Shown here piece after piece: positions 6,747 through 13,311 of a stretch of DNA of 13,995 bases. Numbering within the stretch: position 1 is the first letter of the stretch; each line of letters begins with the position of its first letter. Under the pieces are notes generated by a model that did not search any database, had not been told where the DNA came from, and was given only the letters and a program-made list of their open reading frames with translations. Made by a program: the position numbers and the translations under genes. Source of the DNA: an uncultured Oscillospiraceae bacterium (GTDB lineage Bacteria > Bacillota > Clostridia > Oscillospirales > Oscillospiraceae); assembly GCA_902497145.1 (NCBI GenBank), contig CABVDR010000066.1:1-13995 (forward strand), written 5' to 3'.

Positions 6747-7828
6747 GTCAGGGCGGGGCCAGACACCGCCCGGCCGTCCGGATGGTAAGCCTCGATGCCC
6801 ATGTGGTCAAAGGTGGACATATTTTGATAGACCGACAGGGCCATGTCCAGCAGGGGCATAGCGGCCACCGCGCCGGTACCCTCTCCCAGGTGGAGCCCCG
6901 CGTCCAGCACCGGCTCCAGCCCCAGCTCGGTGAGCAGCAGCTGCCCACAGGGTTCGGCGGGACGGTGGCTGGCCAGCATGGCCTTCCGGGCGTTGGGGCA
7001 CAGCCGCACCGCCAGCAGGGCCGCGGCGCAGGAGATGGCTCCGTCCAGCAGCACCGGACGCTTCCGTGCCGCTGCACCCAGGTAGAATCCAGTCATGGCA
7101 GCAATGTCAAGTCCACCCACTTTACTCAGAACGTCCAGCGGGTCTTTCCGGTCCGGCTGGTTCTGGACCAGAGCCCGCTGGATGACGGTCACCTTGTGCA
7201 CCAATCCCGCGTCGGACAACCCGGCTCCCCGTCCGGCGGTCACCGAGGCGGGCAGATCCAGCAGTACGCTGGTCACCGCCGCGGCGGTGGTGGTGTTGCC
7301 GATGCCCATCTCCCCCGCCGCCAGCAGGGCGATCCCCTGCTCATCCAGCTCCTGGGCGATCTGTGCCCCGGCCATCAGGGCGGTCTGGGTCTCCTCCCGG
7401 CTCATGGCCGGACCTTTGGTGATATCGGCGGTGCCGGGGCGGACGGACAGATCCCGCACCCCGGGCACCGGGTCGTGGGCCAGCATGCCCACATCCACCG
7501 GGATCACCTGGGCTCCCGCTACCCGGGCCATGTGGCACACCGAGGAGCGGCCCTCACCCAGGGCCTGGGCCACCGCCAGGGTGACCTCCTGTCCGGTCTG
7601 GGTAACGCCCTGAGCCACCACACCGTTGTCCGCGCAGAACACTGCCACCGCCTTGGTCCCCAGGGCCAGGTCAGTCTTGCCAGTGGCTCCTGCTACCCGC
7701 ACCAGCATCTCCTCCAAATGGCCCAGGCCATTGAGAGGCTTGGCGATGGCGTCCCAGTTTTTCCGGCAGCGCTCCATGGCGGGCTTGTCCGCCGGAGTAA
7801 TTTGGGCCAGCAGTTCTTCCAATTCCAT
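6731..7828 (-). CDS. cobT: Nicotinate-nucleotide-dimethylbenzimidazole phosphoribosyltransferase CobT
   Basis: CobT transfers phosphoribose from nicotinate mononucleotide to the lower-ligand base, making alpha-ribazole phosphate. I chose ATG 7828 (MELEELLAQITP), 365 residues, because it overlaps the cbiA stop (TGATG) and follows an AGGAGAG site; ATG 7855 would add nine residues and run into cbiA. Family blocks are intact: KPLNGLGHLE (30-39), VAVFCADNGVVAQGVTQTG (61-79), AGEMGIGNTTTAAA (171-184), TAGRGAGLSDAGLVHK (197-212), KVGGLDIAAMTGFYLGAA (236-253), and catalytic Glu316 in HLGEGTGA (313-320). The protein is soluble and close to family length. The lower-ligand base cannot be told from this sequence alone; gut anaerobes often use bases other than dimethylbenzimidazole. 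Confidence 0.96.
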   Translation of the reverse strand: MELEELLAQITPADKPAMERCRKNWDAIAKPLNGLGHLEEMLVRVAGATGKTDLALGTKAVAVFCADNGVVAQGVTQTGQEVTLAVAQALGEGRSSVCHMARVAGAQVIPVDVGMLAHDPVPGVRDLSVRPGTADITKGPAMSREETQTALMAGAQIAQELDEQGIALLAAGEMGIGNTTTAAAVTSVLLDLPASVTAGRGAGLSDAGLVHKVTVIQRALVQNQPDRKDPLDVLSKVGGLDIAAMTGFYLGAAARKRPVLLDGAISCAAALLAVRLCPNARKAMLASHRPAEPCGQLLLTELGLEPVLDAGLHLGEGTGAVAAMPLLDMALSVYQNMSTFDHMGIEAYHPDGRAVSGPALTGVTP

Positions 7829-9195
7829 CAAAATCTCTCCTTCCACCGGCGGCATGCGCCGGCAAACCGCCGGGCCACTTGGGGGCAGGACGGCAGATAC
7901 AGGTGGGGAAATCCCGCAAGGAGATTCCCCTTACAGATTATACAGTCCCAATGTTTTTCGCTCTCCGGCTTTTGTGCCAGACAGCTTTGTCCATTCTGAG
8001 TACAGTCCCAGCGGTGAAACTCATGGGCAGCGAACCTCTCCCCTGCCCGCAGGTAGGCGCTGTCCTCTTTGGGGTGAAGTGTCACATAGCCGAAGCGCTG
8101 CAGCCGCCCGGTCTGATAGCCCCGCCCCTCCAGAATCCCGGCCATGGGCCAGGGGTGACCCTCTGGGTCCTCCAGAGACTGCTGCAAGTAGAGAAAGCCT
8201 CCACACTCGGCCAGGATAGGCAGATCCGCTGCGGCAGCCTCACGCAGGGCGGCCAGCATGGGGGTGTTTTTGCTGAGCTGCCGGGCGTACAGCTCCGGGT
8301 AACCGCCCCCCAGATAGACCCCGCAGGTCCCTTCCGGAAGCTGCTGGTCCGTCAAGGGACTAAACTTTACGATCTTTAGGCCGCAGTGCTCCAGCAGTTC
8401 CAAATTCTCCTGGTAGTAGAAACAGAAGGCCGCGTCCCACGCCACCGCCAGCACCCCGGCGGGGGCGTTCGGTGCCCCCTGCTCCTCTGGTACGTCCAGG
8501 TCTGGTGCGGACCGGGCCAGCTCCAGTAGTCCGTCTACGTCGGCGTATTGCTCCAGGGCGTCAGCCAGCTTGTCCACCCGCGCTCCCAGGTCCCGGATCT
8601 CCGCCGGGGTGTACAGCCCCAGGTGGCGGCTGGGAATGGAGCACTCAGGCAGTCTGGGCAGGCAGCCCAACACGGGCAGGCCGGTTTCCCGCTGGATGTC
8701 CCGGCTGAGCCGGGTGGCCATGGCGGGGGTAGTGCCGTTGAGGAGCACACCCCGCACCTGACTGGGCTCCCGGAACCGGGCAAGCCCCTGGAGTACCGCC
8801 GCCAGGGTAAGGGCGGAGCCTTTCGGCTCCGCCACTAAAATGGCCGGGGTTTGGGTGACTTGGGCTACATGCCAGCTGCTGGCCCGGTCGCCCCCTCCTA
8901 CCCCGTCGTAATAGCCCATGACACCCTCGATCACGGCCGCGCCCCGGCCCTGAGCACCCAAAGCCAAATTGCGCAGTACTCCGTCCGGGGTGCTGAAAAA
9001 CAGATCCAGATTTCGGCTGGGCACCCCCAGCACGCTGCGGTGGAACATGGGATCGATGTAGTCCGGCCCGCACTTGAAGGCACAGGGGGTAAGCCCCCGG
9101 CGCTCCAGCACCCGGAGCAGGGCGCAGGTGAGGGTGGTCTTTCCGCTGCCGCTGGCCGGGGCGGCCAGCAGCAGGCGGGGAATGTGACAGGTCAT
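7828..9195 (-). CDS. cbiA: Cobyrinic acid a,c-diamide synthase CbiA
   Basis: CbiA uses ATP and glutamine to amidate the a and c carboxylates of cob(II)yrinate. The 455-residue protein starts at ATG 9195 behind AAGGAG (9202-9207) with a 6-nt spacer. It has an N-terminal P-loop ATPase/amidoligase domain: LLLAAPASGSGKTTLTCALL (Walker A at about 14-21), FKCGPDYIDPMFH (40-52) and EGVMGYYDG (90-98). A C-terminal amidotransferase domain follows, with YLGGGYPELYA (294-304), nucleophile Cys331 in LAECGGFLYL, and His431 in GFPHLYLPS near the end. The length and motif order are typical. It is the first biosynthetic gene of the run, 12 nt after the ftsK stop, with no room for a separate promoter or riboswitch between them. 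The anaerobic name cbiA is preferred over cobB given cbiB and the anaerobic-type gene set, though the two are homologous. Confidence 0.95.
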   Translation of the reverse strand: MTCHIPRLLLAAPASGSGKTTLTCALLRVLERRGLTPCAFKCGPDYIDPMFHRSVLGVPSRNLDLFFSTPDGVLRNLALGAQGRGAAVIEGVMGYYDGVGGGDRASSWHVAQVTQTPAILVAEPKGSALTLAAVLQGLARFREPSQVRGVLLNGTTPAMATRLSRDIQRETGLPVLGCLPRLPECSIPSRHLGLYTPAEIRDLGARVDKLADALEQYADVDGLLELARSAPDLDVPEEQGAPNAPAGVLAVAWDAAFCFYYQENLELLEHCGLKIVKFSPLTDQQLPEGTCGVYLGGGYPELYARQLSKNTPMLAALREAAAADLPILAECGGFLYLQQSLEDPEGHPWPMAGILEGRGYQTGRLQRFGYVTLHPKEDSAYLRAGERFAAHEFHRWDCTQNGQSCLAQKPESEKHWDCIICKGNLLAGFPHLYLPSCPQVARRFAGACRRWKERF

Positions 9196-9207
9196 GGTGC
9201 ACTCCTT

Positions 9208-12003
9208 TTAAAAGGTATCCTCTTGGGCCCGGTCCACCCCGTCATCCAGATCGAAGGGGGGCGTATCCTGGGCAGGTGCGGGAGCAGGCGGAGGCGTCGG
9301 TTCGGAGGCGGCCCCCGGAGCATCGGAGACGATGCCCTGGCGGTACTTCATCTCCTGCCACTGCTCCTTGGTGATAAGCAGCTGCCGGGCCTTGGAGCCC
9401 TCAAAGGGGCCTACGATGCCCTTCTCCTCCAGTTGGTCCACCAGCCGGGCCGCTCGGGCGTAGCCCAGCTTCAGCCGCCGCTGGAGCATGGACACCGAGG
9501 CCTGCCCGGTCTCCACCACCACCTCGGCGGCGGCATTGATGAGCTCGTCGTACTCCTCGTCCCCATGGTCCGCGGGATTGGAGCCGCCCACGCCCTTGGA
9601 GCCCTTCTCCTTCTCGGCGGCGTGGTGCTCGATCTCCTGCATGACCTGGTCGTCATACTGGGCCGTGCCGCTGTTCTGCTTGACAAAGCCTACCACCGAG
9701 GCCACTTCGCCGTCGGAGATAAAGCAGCCCTGAACACGGGTGGGCTTGCCGCTGCCCAGGGGGGCAAAGAGCATATCGCCCCGGCCCACCAGCTTCTCGG
9801 CGCCCTGGGTATCCAGAATGATGCGGGACTCCATGGCGGAGGCCACGGCAAAGGCGATACGGCTGGGGATGTTGGCCTTCATCAGGCCGGTGATCACGTC
9901 GGCGGAAGGACGCTGGGTGGCGATGACCAGGTGCATCCCGGCGGCACGGCCCATCTGGGCCACCCGGCAGATGGATTCCTCCACCTCCTTGGCGGCCACC
10001 AGCATCAGGTCGGCCAGCTCGTCGATCACCACCACAATGGAGGGCATCTTCTCCATGCCCTCGGTCCTGGCGGCCAGGGCGTTGTACTCCTCCAGTTTAC
10101 GCACTCCTACCTCGGAGAAGGTGCGGTAGCGCTTCATCATCTCGGTCACCGCCCACTGGAGGGCGCCAGCCGCCTTTTTCGGGTCGGTTACCACGGGAAT
10201 CAGCAGGTGGGGGATGCCGTTGTAGATGCCCAGCTCTACCATTTTTGGGTCTACCATGATGAGGCGGACCTCCTCCGGGCTGGCCTTATAGAGCAGGGAA
10301 ATGATCAGCGAGTTGGTACACACCGACTTACCGGAGCCGGTGGTACCGGCGATGAGCAAGTGGGGCAGCTTGCCGATGTCTCCCACGATGGCCTGTCCGC
10401 TGATGTCCTTGCCCACGGCGAAGGACACCTTGGACTTGCTGCTGGTGAAGGCGGCAGAGCCGATCACCGAGCGGATGGATACCGGCGAGACTACTTTGTT
10501 GGGCACCTCAATGCCCACCACCGAGATCTTGTCGGGGATAGGGGCGATGCGCACGCCGGTAGCGCCCAGGGCCAGGGCGATGTCATCGGCCAGGTTGGTG
10601 AGCTTGTTCAGGCGTACGCCCTGATCCAGCTCCAGCTCATACCGGGTGACCGAGGGACCGCGTACCACATTGACGATGTTGGCGTCGATGCCGAAGGAGT
10701 GGATTGTGTCGCTGAGACGCTGGCGGTTGGCACTGAGCTCGCCCAGGGCCTCTCCCCCCAACTCTCCCTTCCCCTCCTGGAGCAGCTCCAGAGGCGGGTA
10801 CTGGTACGGGGGCGCCTGTTGGGCCAGGCCCTGCTGAATGTGGGCAGACACCTCCTGGGCGGCCTGCTGGCTCTCCTGCTGCGTCATCTTGGACACGGCG
10901 GGTTCCCGAACGATCTCCGGCATGGCCATGGGCGCGGGGGCAGGCGGTACAGCAGGGGCTGGTTCCGATGTGAAAGGAGTTTCCTTTACAGGTTCTGCTA
11001 TCTCAGGCTCTGGGGAAAAAATAGGATCAGGCTGGACGGGCGGCGGCGGAGTGGTAAAGATGGGATCGGCCGCCGGCTCCGGCTGAGCCTGTACCGGTTC
11101 AGGCGCGGGTGCCTTCTCCTCCGGAACTGGGGCGGAGGCAGCTGCGGTGAGCAGCTGGTCCGGGGCTGGCACTCGGGATTTCCGATTAAAGAAGCTGCCC
11201 TTCCGCTTCTCCAGGCCCTCGGCGGGGGCAGGCTCAGGCTCCTTGCCCACCAGGGGTCCGTCCTCCACCGGGATGTCGATATCGGCGGAGCGGCTGCGGG
11301 TAGCTTTGGTCGCCAGACGGGCGCCGGGGGCGGGCGCCTGACGGCGGGGCCGCTCCGGGATCTCCTGGGGCTCGTACTCCGGACGGTTAAAGATCCAGTC
11401 CGCCACATCCACGATGGTGCGGTTGAAAGCCCCCAGAGCCAAAAGCAGGAAGGCCAGCACAAAGACCACCGTGGCCCCCACGCTGCTGAACACCTGGACA
11501 AAGGCCTGAGCCACGGTGCCGGACAGGGCGCCGCCGCTGGTCATGGCCTCGCCGCTGGCCCACAGGGTCTTCAGCAGGGCCCCGTCCCAGGGCAGTACCC
11601 CGTTAAGCAGACCGTGGAGGGTGCAGGCAAACACCCCGGGCAGAGACAGAGCGCAGGTGAGACGCAGAGCCACTGGGCGGCCCCGGTGGAAGGCCAAAAT
11701 GTAGCTGGCCAGCAGCAGAGCCGGAGGAACCAGGTAGAAGCCGTAGCCAAACAGCCCCCGCAGCAAGCCGCAGAAGAAGTCGATGAACAGGGCCTTCACG
11801 TGAAAGTAGCCAAACGCGGAGAAAATGGCCAGCAGCAGACAGATTACCGCTCCCGCCTCCCGGCGGAAGGGCTTAGGAGCTGGGGCGCTGCTTCTCCCCT
11901 TCCCGGAAGCTGGTTTTTTGCTCCGGGACGAGGAGGATGTGGTTTTTCGCTTTCCAGCCGTGGAACTCTTCCGGCTGGTGCTGGATTTCTTTTGGGTTGC
12001 CAT
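9208..12003 (-). CDS. ftsK: DNA translocase FtsK/SpoIIIE
   Basis: FtsK/SpoIIIE is a membrane-anchored, ATP-driven hexameric motor that moves chromosomal DNA through the closing division (or sporulation) septum. I prefer ATG 12003 (931 residues), 9 nt after AAAGGAA; an in-frame GTG at 12009 is only 3 nt from it. The N-terminus is Lys/Ser-rich (residues 1-48), followed by about four membrane helices (around 50-68, 88-105, 115-135, 165-192). A long Pro/Glu/Ala-rich linker spans about 205-400, and the alpha/beta motor follows, with Walker A GTTGSGKS (553-560), Walker B IVVVIDELADL (656-666) and VIATQRPSADVITG. The DNA-reading gamma winged-helix domain (about 818-880) contains SVSMLQRRLKLGYARAARL and EEKGIVGP. 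An acidic Pro-rich tail of about 40 residues follows. It has its own upstream leader and probable promoter and leads directly into cbiA. The sequence does not separate FtsK from SpoIIIE. Confidence 0.96.
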   Translation of the reverse strand: MATQKKSSTSRKSSTAGKRKTTSSSSRSKKPASGKGRSSAPAPKPFRREAGAVICLLLAIFSAFGYFHVKALFIDFFCGLLRGLFGYGFYLVPPALLLASYILAFHRGRPVALRLTCALSLPGVFACTLHGLLNGVLPWDGALLKTLWASGEAMTSGGALSGTVAQAFVQVFSSVGATVVFVLAFLLLALGAFNRTIVDVADWIFNRPEYEPQEIPERPRRQAPAPGARLATKATRSRSADIDIPVEDGPLVGKEPEPAPAEGLEKRKGSFFNRKSRVPAPDQLLTAAASAPVPEEKAPAPEPVQAQPEPAADPIFTTPPPPVQPDPIFSPEPEIAEPVKETPFTSEPAPAVPPAPAPMAMPEIVREPAVSKMTQQESQQAAQEVSAHIQQGLAQQAPPYQYPPLELLQEGKGELGGEALGELSANRQRLSDTIHSFGIDANIVNVVRGPSVTRYELELDQGVRLNKLTNLADDIALALGATGVRIAPIPDKISVVGIEVPNKVVSPVSIRSVIGSAAFTSSKSKVSFAVGKDISGQAIVGDIGKLPHLLIAGTTGSGKSVCTNSLIISLLYKASPEEVRLIMVDPKMVELGIYNGIPHLLIPVVTDPKKAAGALQWAVTEMMKRYRTFSEVGVRKLEEYNALAARTEGMEKMPSIVVVIDELADLMLVAAKEVEESICRVAQMGRAAGMHLVIATQRPSADVITGLMKANIPSRIAFAVASAMESRIILDTQGAEKLVGRGDMLFAPLGSGKPTRVQGCFISDGEVASVVGFVKQNSGTAQYDDQVMQEIEHHAAEKEKGSKGVGGSNPADHGDEEYDELINAAAEVVVETGQASVSMLQRRLKLGYARAARLVDQLEEKGIVGPFEGSKARQLLITKEQWQEMKYRQGIVSDAPGAASEPTPPPAPAPAQDTPPFDLDDGVDRAQEDTF

Positions 12004-12012
12004 GGACACACG

Positions 12013-12019
12013 TTCCTTT
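12013..12019 (-). promoter_or_regulatory. ftsK ribosome binding site deciding its start
   Basis: AAAGGAA on the minus strand ends 9 nt before ATG 12003 and only 3 nt before the alternative GTG 12009, so the ATG is favoured. Confidence 0.6.
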
Positions 12020-12035
12020 CGGATGGATATGGGAA

Positions 12036-12056
12036 GGCGCGGCCGAATGCCGCGCC
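12036..12056 (-). other. GC-rich hairpin in the ftsK 5' leader
   Basis: GGCGCGGC and GCCGCGCC form a perfect 8-bp stem around a 5-nt loop (12044-12048) between the probable ftsK promoter and its ribosome binding site. No T-run follows on the minus strand, so it is not a standard terminator. It could stabilise or modulate the leader, but no role can be read from the sequence. Confidence 0.45.
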
Positions 12057-12093
12057 GGAAGCTTTGGATGGATTGCCTTCTTGGGCAGACACG

Positions 12094-12120
12094 TTTATAG
12101 TACCATATCCCAAGTTACAA
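12094..12120 (-). promoter_or_regulatory. Possible sigma-A promoter for ftsK (and the cob run)
   Basis: On the minus strand TTGTAA (12120-12115) is followed after a short 15-bp spacer by TATAAA (12099-12094). An alternative -10 is TACTAT, three bases further upstream and preceded by a TGn extension as in the fba promoter, but with only a weak -35. It lies between the fba terminator and ftsK, where a promoter is expected. The exact boxes are uncertain. Confidence 0.4.
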
Positions 12121-12146
12121 TTCCAGTCCCTTTCTCTCCCAGGAAC

Positions 12147-12181
12147 AAAAAATGCGGGGAACGGCAGTTGCCGTTCCCCGC
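12147..12181 (-). terminator. Rho-independent terminator of fba
   Basis: On the minus strand a 13-nt arm GCGGGGAACGGCA-type inverted repeat (12154-12181, minimal loop) is followed by ATTTTTTG (A-run at 12147-12152 on the plus strand). It begins 17 nt after the fba stop codon. The stem is long, perfect and GC-rich with a T-tract, so it is a confident intrinsic terminator that should insulate fba from ftsK. Confidence 0.92.
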
Positions 12182-12198
12182 AGATGGGGCTTGAACGA

Positions 12199-13167
12199 TT
12201 AGGCCTTGTTGTCGCAGCCCAGAACGTCGATGATCTTGTGCTTGACCAGCTCCTTGATGTTGGCGCGGGCAGGCTTCAGATACTCACGAGGATCGAACTT
12301 GTCGGGGTGCTCGTTGAAGAACTGACGGATGGTACCGGTCATGGCCAGGCGCAGATCGGAGTCGATGTTGATCTTACACACGGACATGGAAGCGGCCTTC
12401 CGCAGCTGCTCCTCGGGGATACCCACGGCGTCTGGCATCTTGCCGCCGTTCTCGTTGATCATCTTCACGTACTCCTGAGGCACGGAAGAGGAACCGTGGA
12501 GGACGATGGGGAAGCCGGGCAGACGCTTGGAGACCTCCTCCAGCACGTCGAAGCGCAGGGGCGGGGGAACCAGGATGCCCTTCTCGTTGCGGGTGCACTG
12601 GTCGGCGGTGAACTTATAGGCGCCGTGGCTGGTGCCGATGGCGATGGCCAGGGAGTCACAGCCGGTCTTGGAGACGAACTCCTCGACTTCCTCAGGACGG
12701 GTATAGGAAGCGGCGTGAGCGGCCACCTTAACATCATCCTCGATGCCGGCCAGAGTGCCCAGCTCAGCCTCGACGACCACACCGTGATCGTGGGCGTACT
12801 CGACGACCTTCTTGGTGATCTCGATGTTCTCCTCGAAAGGCTTGGAGGAGGCGTCGATCATGACGGAGGTGAAGCCGCCGTCGATGCAGCTCTTGCAGGT
12901 CTCGAAGTCGGGGCCGTGATCCAGGTGCAGAGCGATGGGGATGTTGGGGCACTCGATAACAGCGGCCTCAACCAGCTTCACCAGGTAGGTGTGGTTGGCG
13001 TAGGCGCGGGCACCCTTAGAGACCTGGAGGATCAGGGGGGCGTTGACCTCGCGGGCAGCCTCGGTGATACCCTGAACGATCTCCATGTTGTTGACGTTGA
13101 AAGCGCCGATGGCGTAACCGCCGTCGTAAGCTTTCTTAAACATCTCAGTAGTGGTGACCAATGGCAT
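12199..13167 (-). CDS. fba: Class II fructose-1,6-bisphosphate aldolase
   Basis: This zinc-dependent aldolase splits fructose-1,6-bisphosphate into dihydroxyacetone phosphate and glyceraldehyde-3-phosphate, in glycolysis and in reverse. The start is ATG 13167 (MPLVTTTEMFKKAYDGGYAI), 322 residues, 9 nt after AAGGAG; the ATG at 13176 abuts that site directly and is unlikely. Motifs: GAFNVNNMEIVQ (21-32), LHLDHG with catalytic Asp83 and zinc ligand His84, DASSKPFEENI (105-115), EAELG with Glu135, IGTSHGAYK with zinc ligand His181, LHGSSSVP with zinc ligand His224, and KINIDSDLR (265-273) in the phosphate site. Codon use is clean and C/G-ending, as expected for a highly expressed gene. It has its own promoter and terminator, so it is a single-gene unit divergent from the phosphofructokinase gene. 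Tagatose-bisphosphate aldolase is a relative, but context favours Fba. Confidence 0.96.
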   Translation of the reverse strand: MPLVTTTEMFKKAYDGGYAIGAFNVNNMEIVQGITEAAREVNAPLILQVSKGARAYANHTYLVKLVEAAVIECPNIPIALHLDHGPDFETCKSCIDGGFTSVMIDASSKPFEENIEITKKVVEYAHDHGVVVEAELGTLAGIEDDVKVAAHAASYTRPEEVEEFVSKTGCDSLAIAIGTSHGAYKFTADQCTRNEKGILVPPPLRFDVLEEVSKRLPGFPIVLHGSSSVPQEYVKMINENGGKMPDAVGIPEEQLRKAASMSVCKINIDSDLRLAMTGTIRQFFNEHPDKFDPREYLKPARANIKELVKHKIIDVLGCDNKA

Positions 13168-13176
13168 ATTGACCAT

Positions 13177-13182
13177 CTCCTT
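13177..13182 (-). promoter_or_regulatory. fba ribosome binding site deciding its start
   Basis: AAGGAG on the minus strand sits 9 nt before ATG 13167 and directly touches the alternative ATG at 13176, so the downstream ATG is the likely start. Confidence 0.75.
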
Positions 13183-13201
13183 AATTATTTTTACGGCCCT
13201 T

Positions 13202-13230
13202 ATTGTACCATTAACGATTGCAAATTACAA
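13202..13230 (-). promoter_or_regulatory. fba: Sigma-A promoter of fba
   Basis: On the minus strand TTGTAA (13230-13225) and TACAAT (13207-13202) are separated by exactly 17 bp, with a TGG (TGn) extension directly before the -10. Transcription should begin near 13195, giving a short AT-rich leader. It physically overlaps the divergent pfp promoter. Confidence 0.75.
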
Positions 13231-13246
13231 GGGTGCGTGTTATTAT
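13218..13246 (+). promoter_or_regulatory. Sigma-A promoter of the phosphofructokinase gene
   Basis: TTGCAA (13218-13223) and TATTAT (13241-13246) are 17 bp apart, and a TGT (TGn) extension precedes the -10 (13238-13240). The expected start of transcription is about 13252-13254, inside the palindrome. Its -35 lies inside the spacer of the fba promoter and the fba -35 lies inside its own spacer. Confidence 0.7.
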
Positions 13247-13269
13247 TTAGTAGAGAATTTTCTACTAAA
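13246..13269. promoter_or_regulatory. Operator-like 24-bp palindrome at the pfp start region
   Basis: TTTAGTAGA (13246-13254) is repeated in inverted form as TCTACTAAA (13261-13269) around a 6-bp centre containing AATT; 11 of 12 base pairs are symmetric. It covers the end of the pfp -10 box and the expected start of transcription, a typical position for a repressor operator. No T-tract follows in a terminator arrangement. The regulator is not encoded in the window. Confidence 0.6.
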
Positions 13270-13297
13270 ACTCTTTTGAAGTCTATTAAAGTTGTTT

Positions 13298-13303
13298 AGG
13301 AGG
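13298..13303 (+). promoter_or_regulatory. Consensus ribosome binding site of the phosphofructokinase gene
   Basis: AGGAGG lies 8 nt before ATG 13312, a perfect Shine-Dalgarno core at good spacing; it fits high expression. Confidence 0.85.
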
Positions 13304-13311
13304 AAGCAAAC

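Larger units (their letters stand above)
1..12003 (-). other. Putative ftsK-cob-Sel1 transcription unit
   Basis: Eleven genes read in one direction with gaps of 12, 12, 21 nt or less and overlaps at cbiA/cobT (1 nt), cobU/cobS (4 nt) and cobS/mini-CobU (4 nt). No intrinsic terminator is visible between ftsK and the left edge. There is no intergenic space large enough for an internal promoter with a riboswitch. Internal promoters inside coding regions cannot be excluded. Confidence 0.65.

Noticed and set aside
6782..8379. Plus-strand open frames opposite cobT and cbiA
   Set aside because: They are shadows of two genes with complete active-site motifs on the minus strand.
12004..12198. Cobalamin riboswitch or small RNA between ftsK and fba
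   Set aside because: The region is explained by the fba terminator, a promoter-like stretch, one hairpin and a ribosome binding site; I saw no B12-box-like core, though no covariance model was run.
8851..13299. A 1482-codon open frame on the plus strand, the longest in the window
   Set aside because: It lies antisense to cbiA, ftsK and fba, which have unmistakable family motifs, and it crosses a terminator and two promoters. Such frames arise from the strong G/C third-position bias. Its translation is Gly/His/Leu-rich with no recognisable domain.
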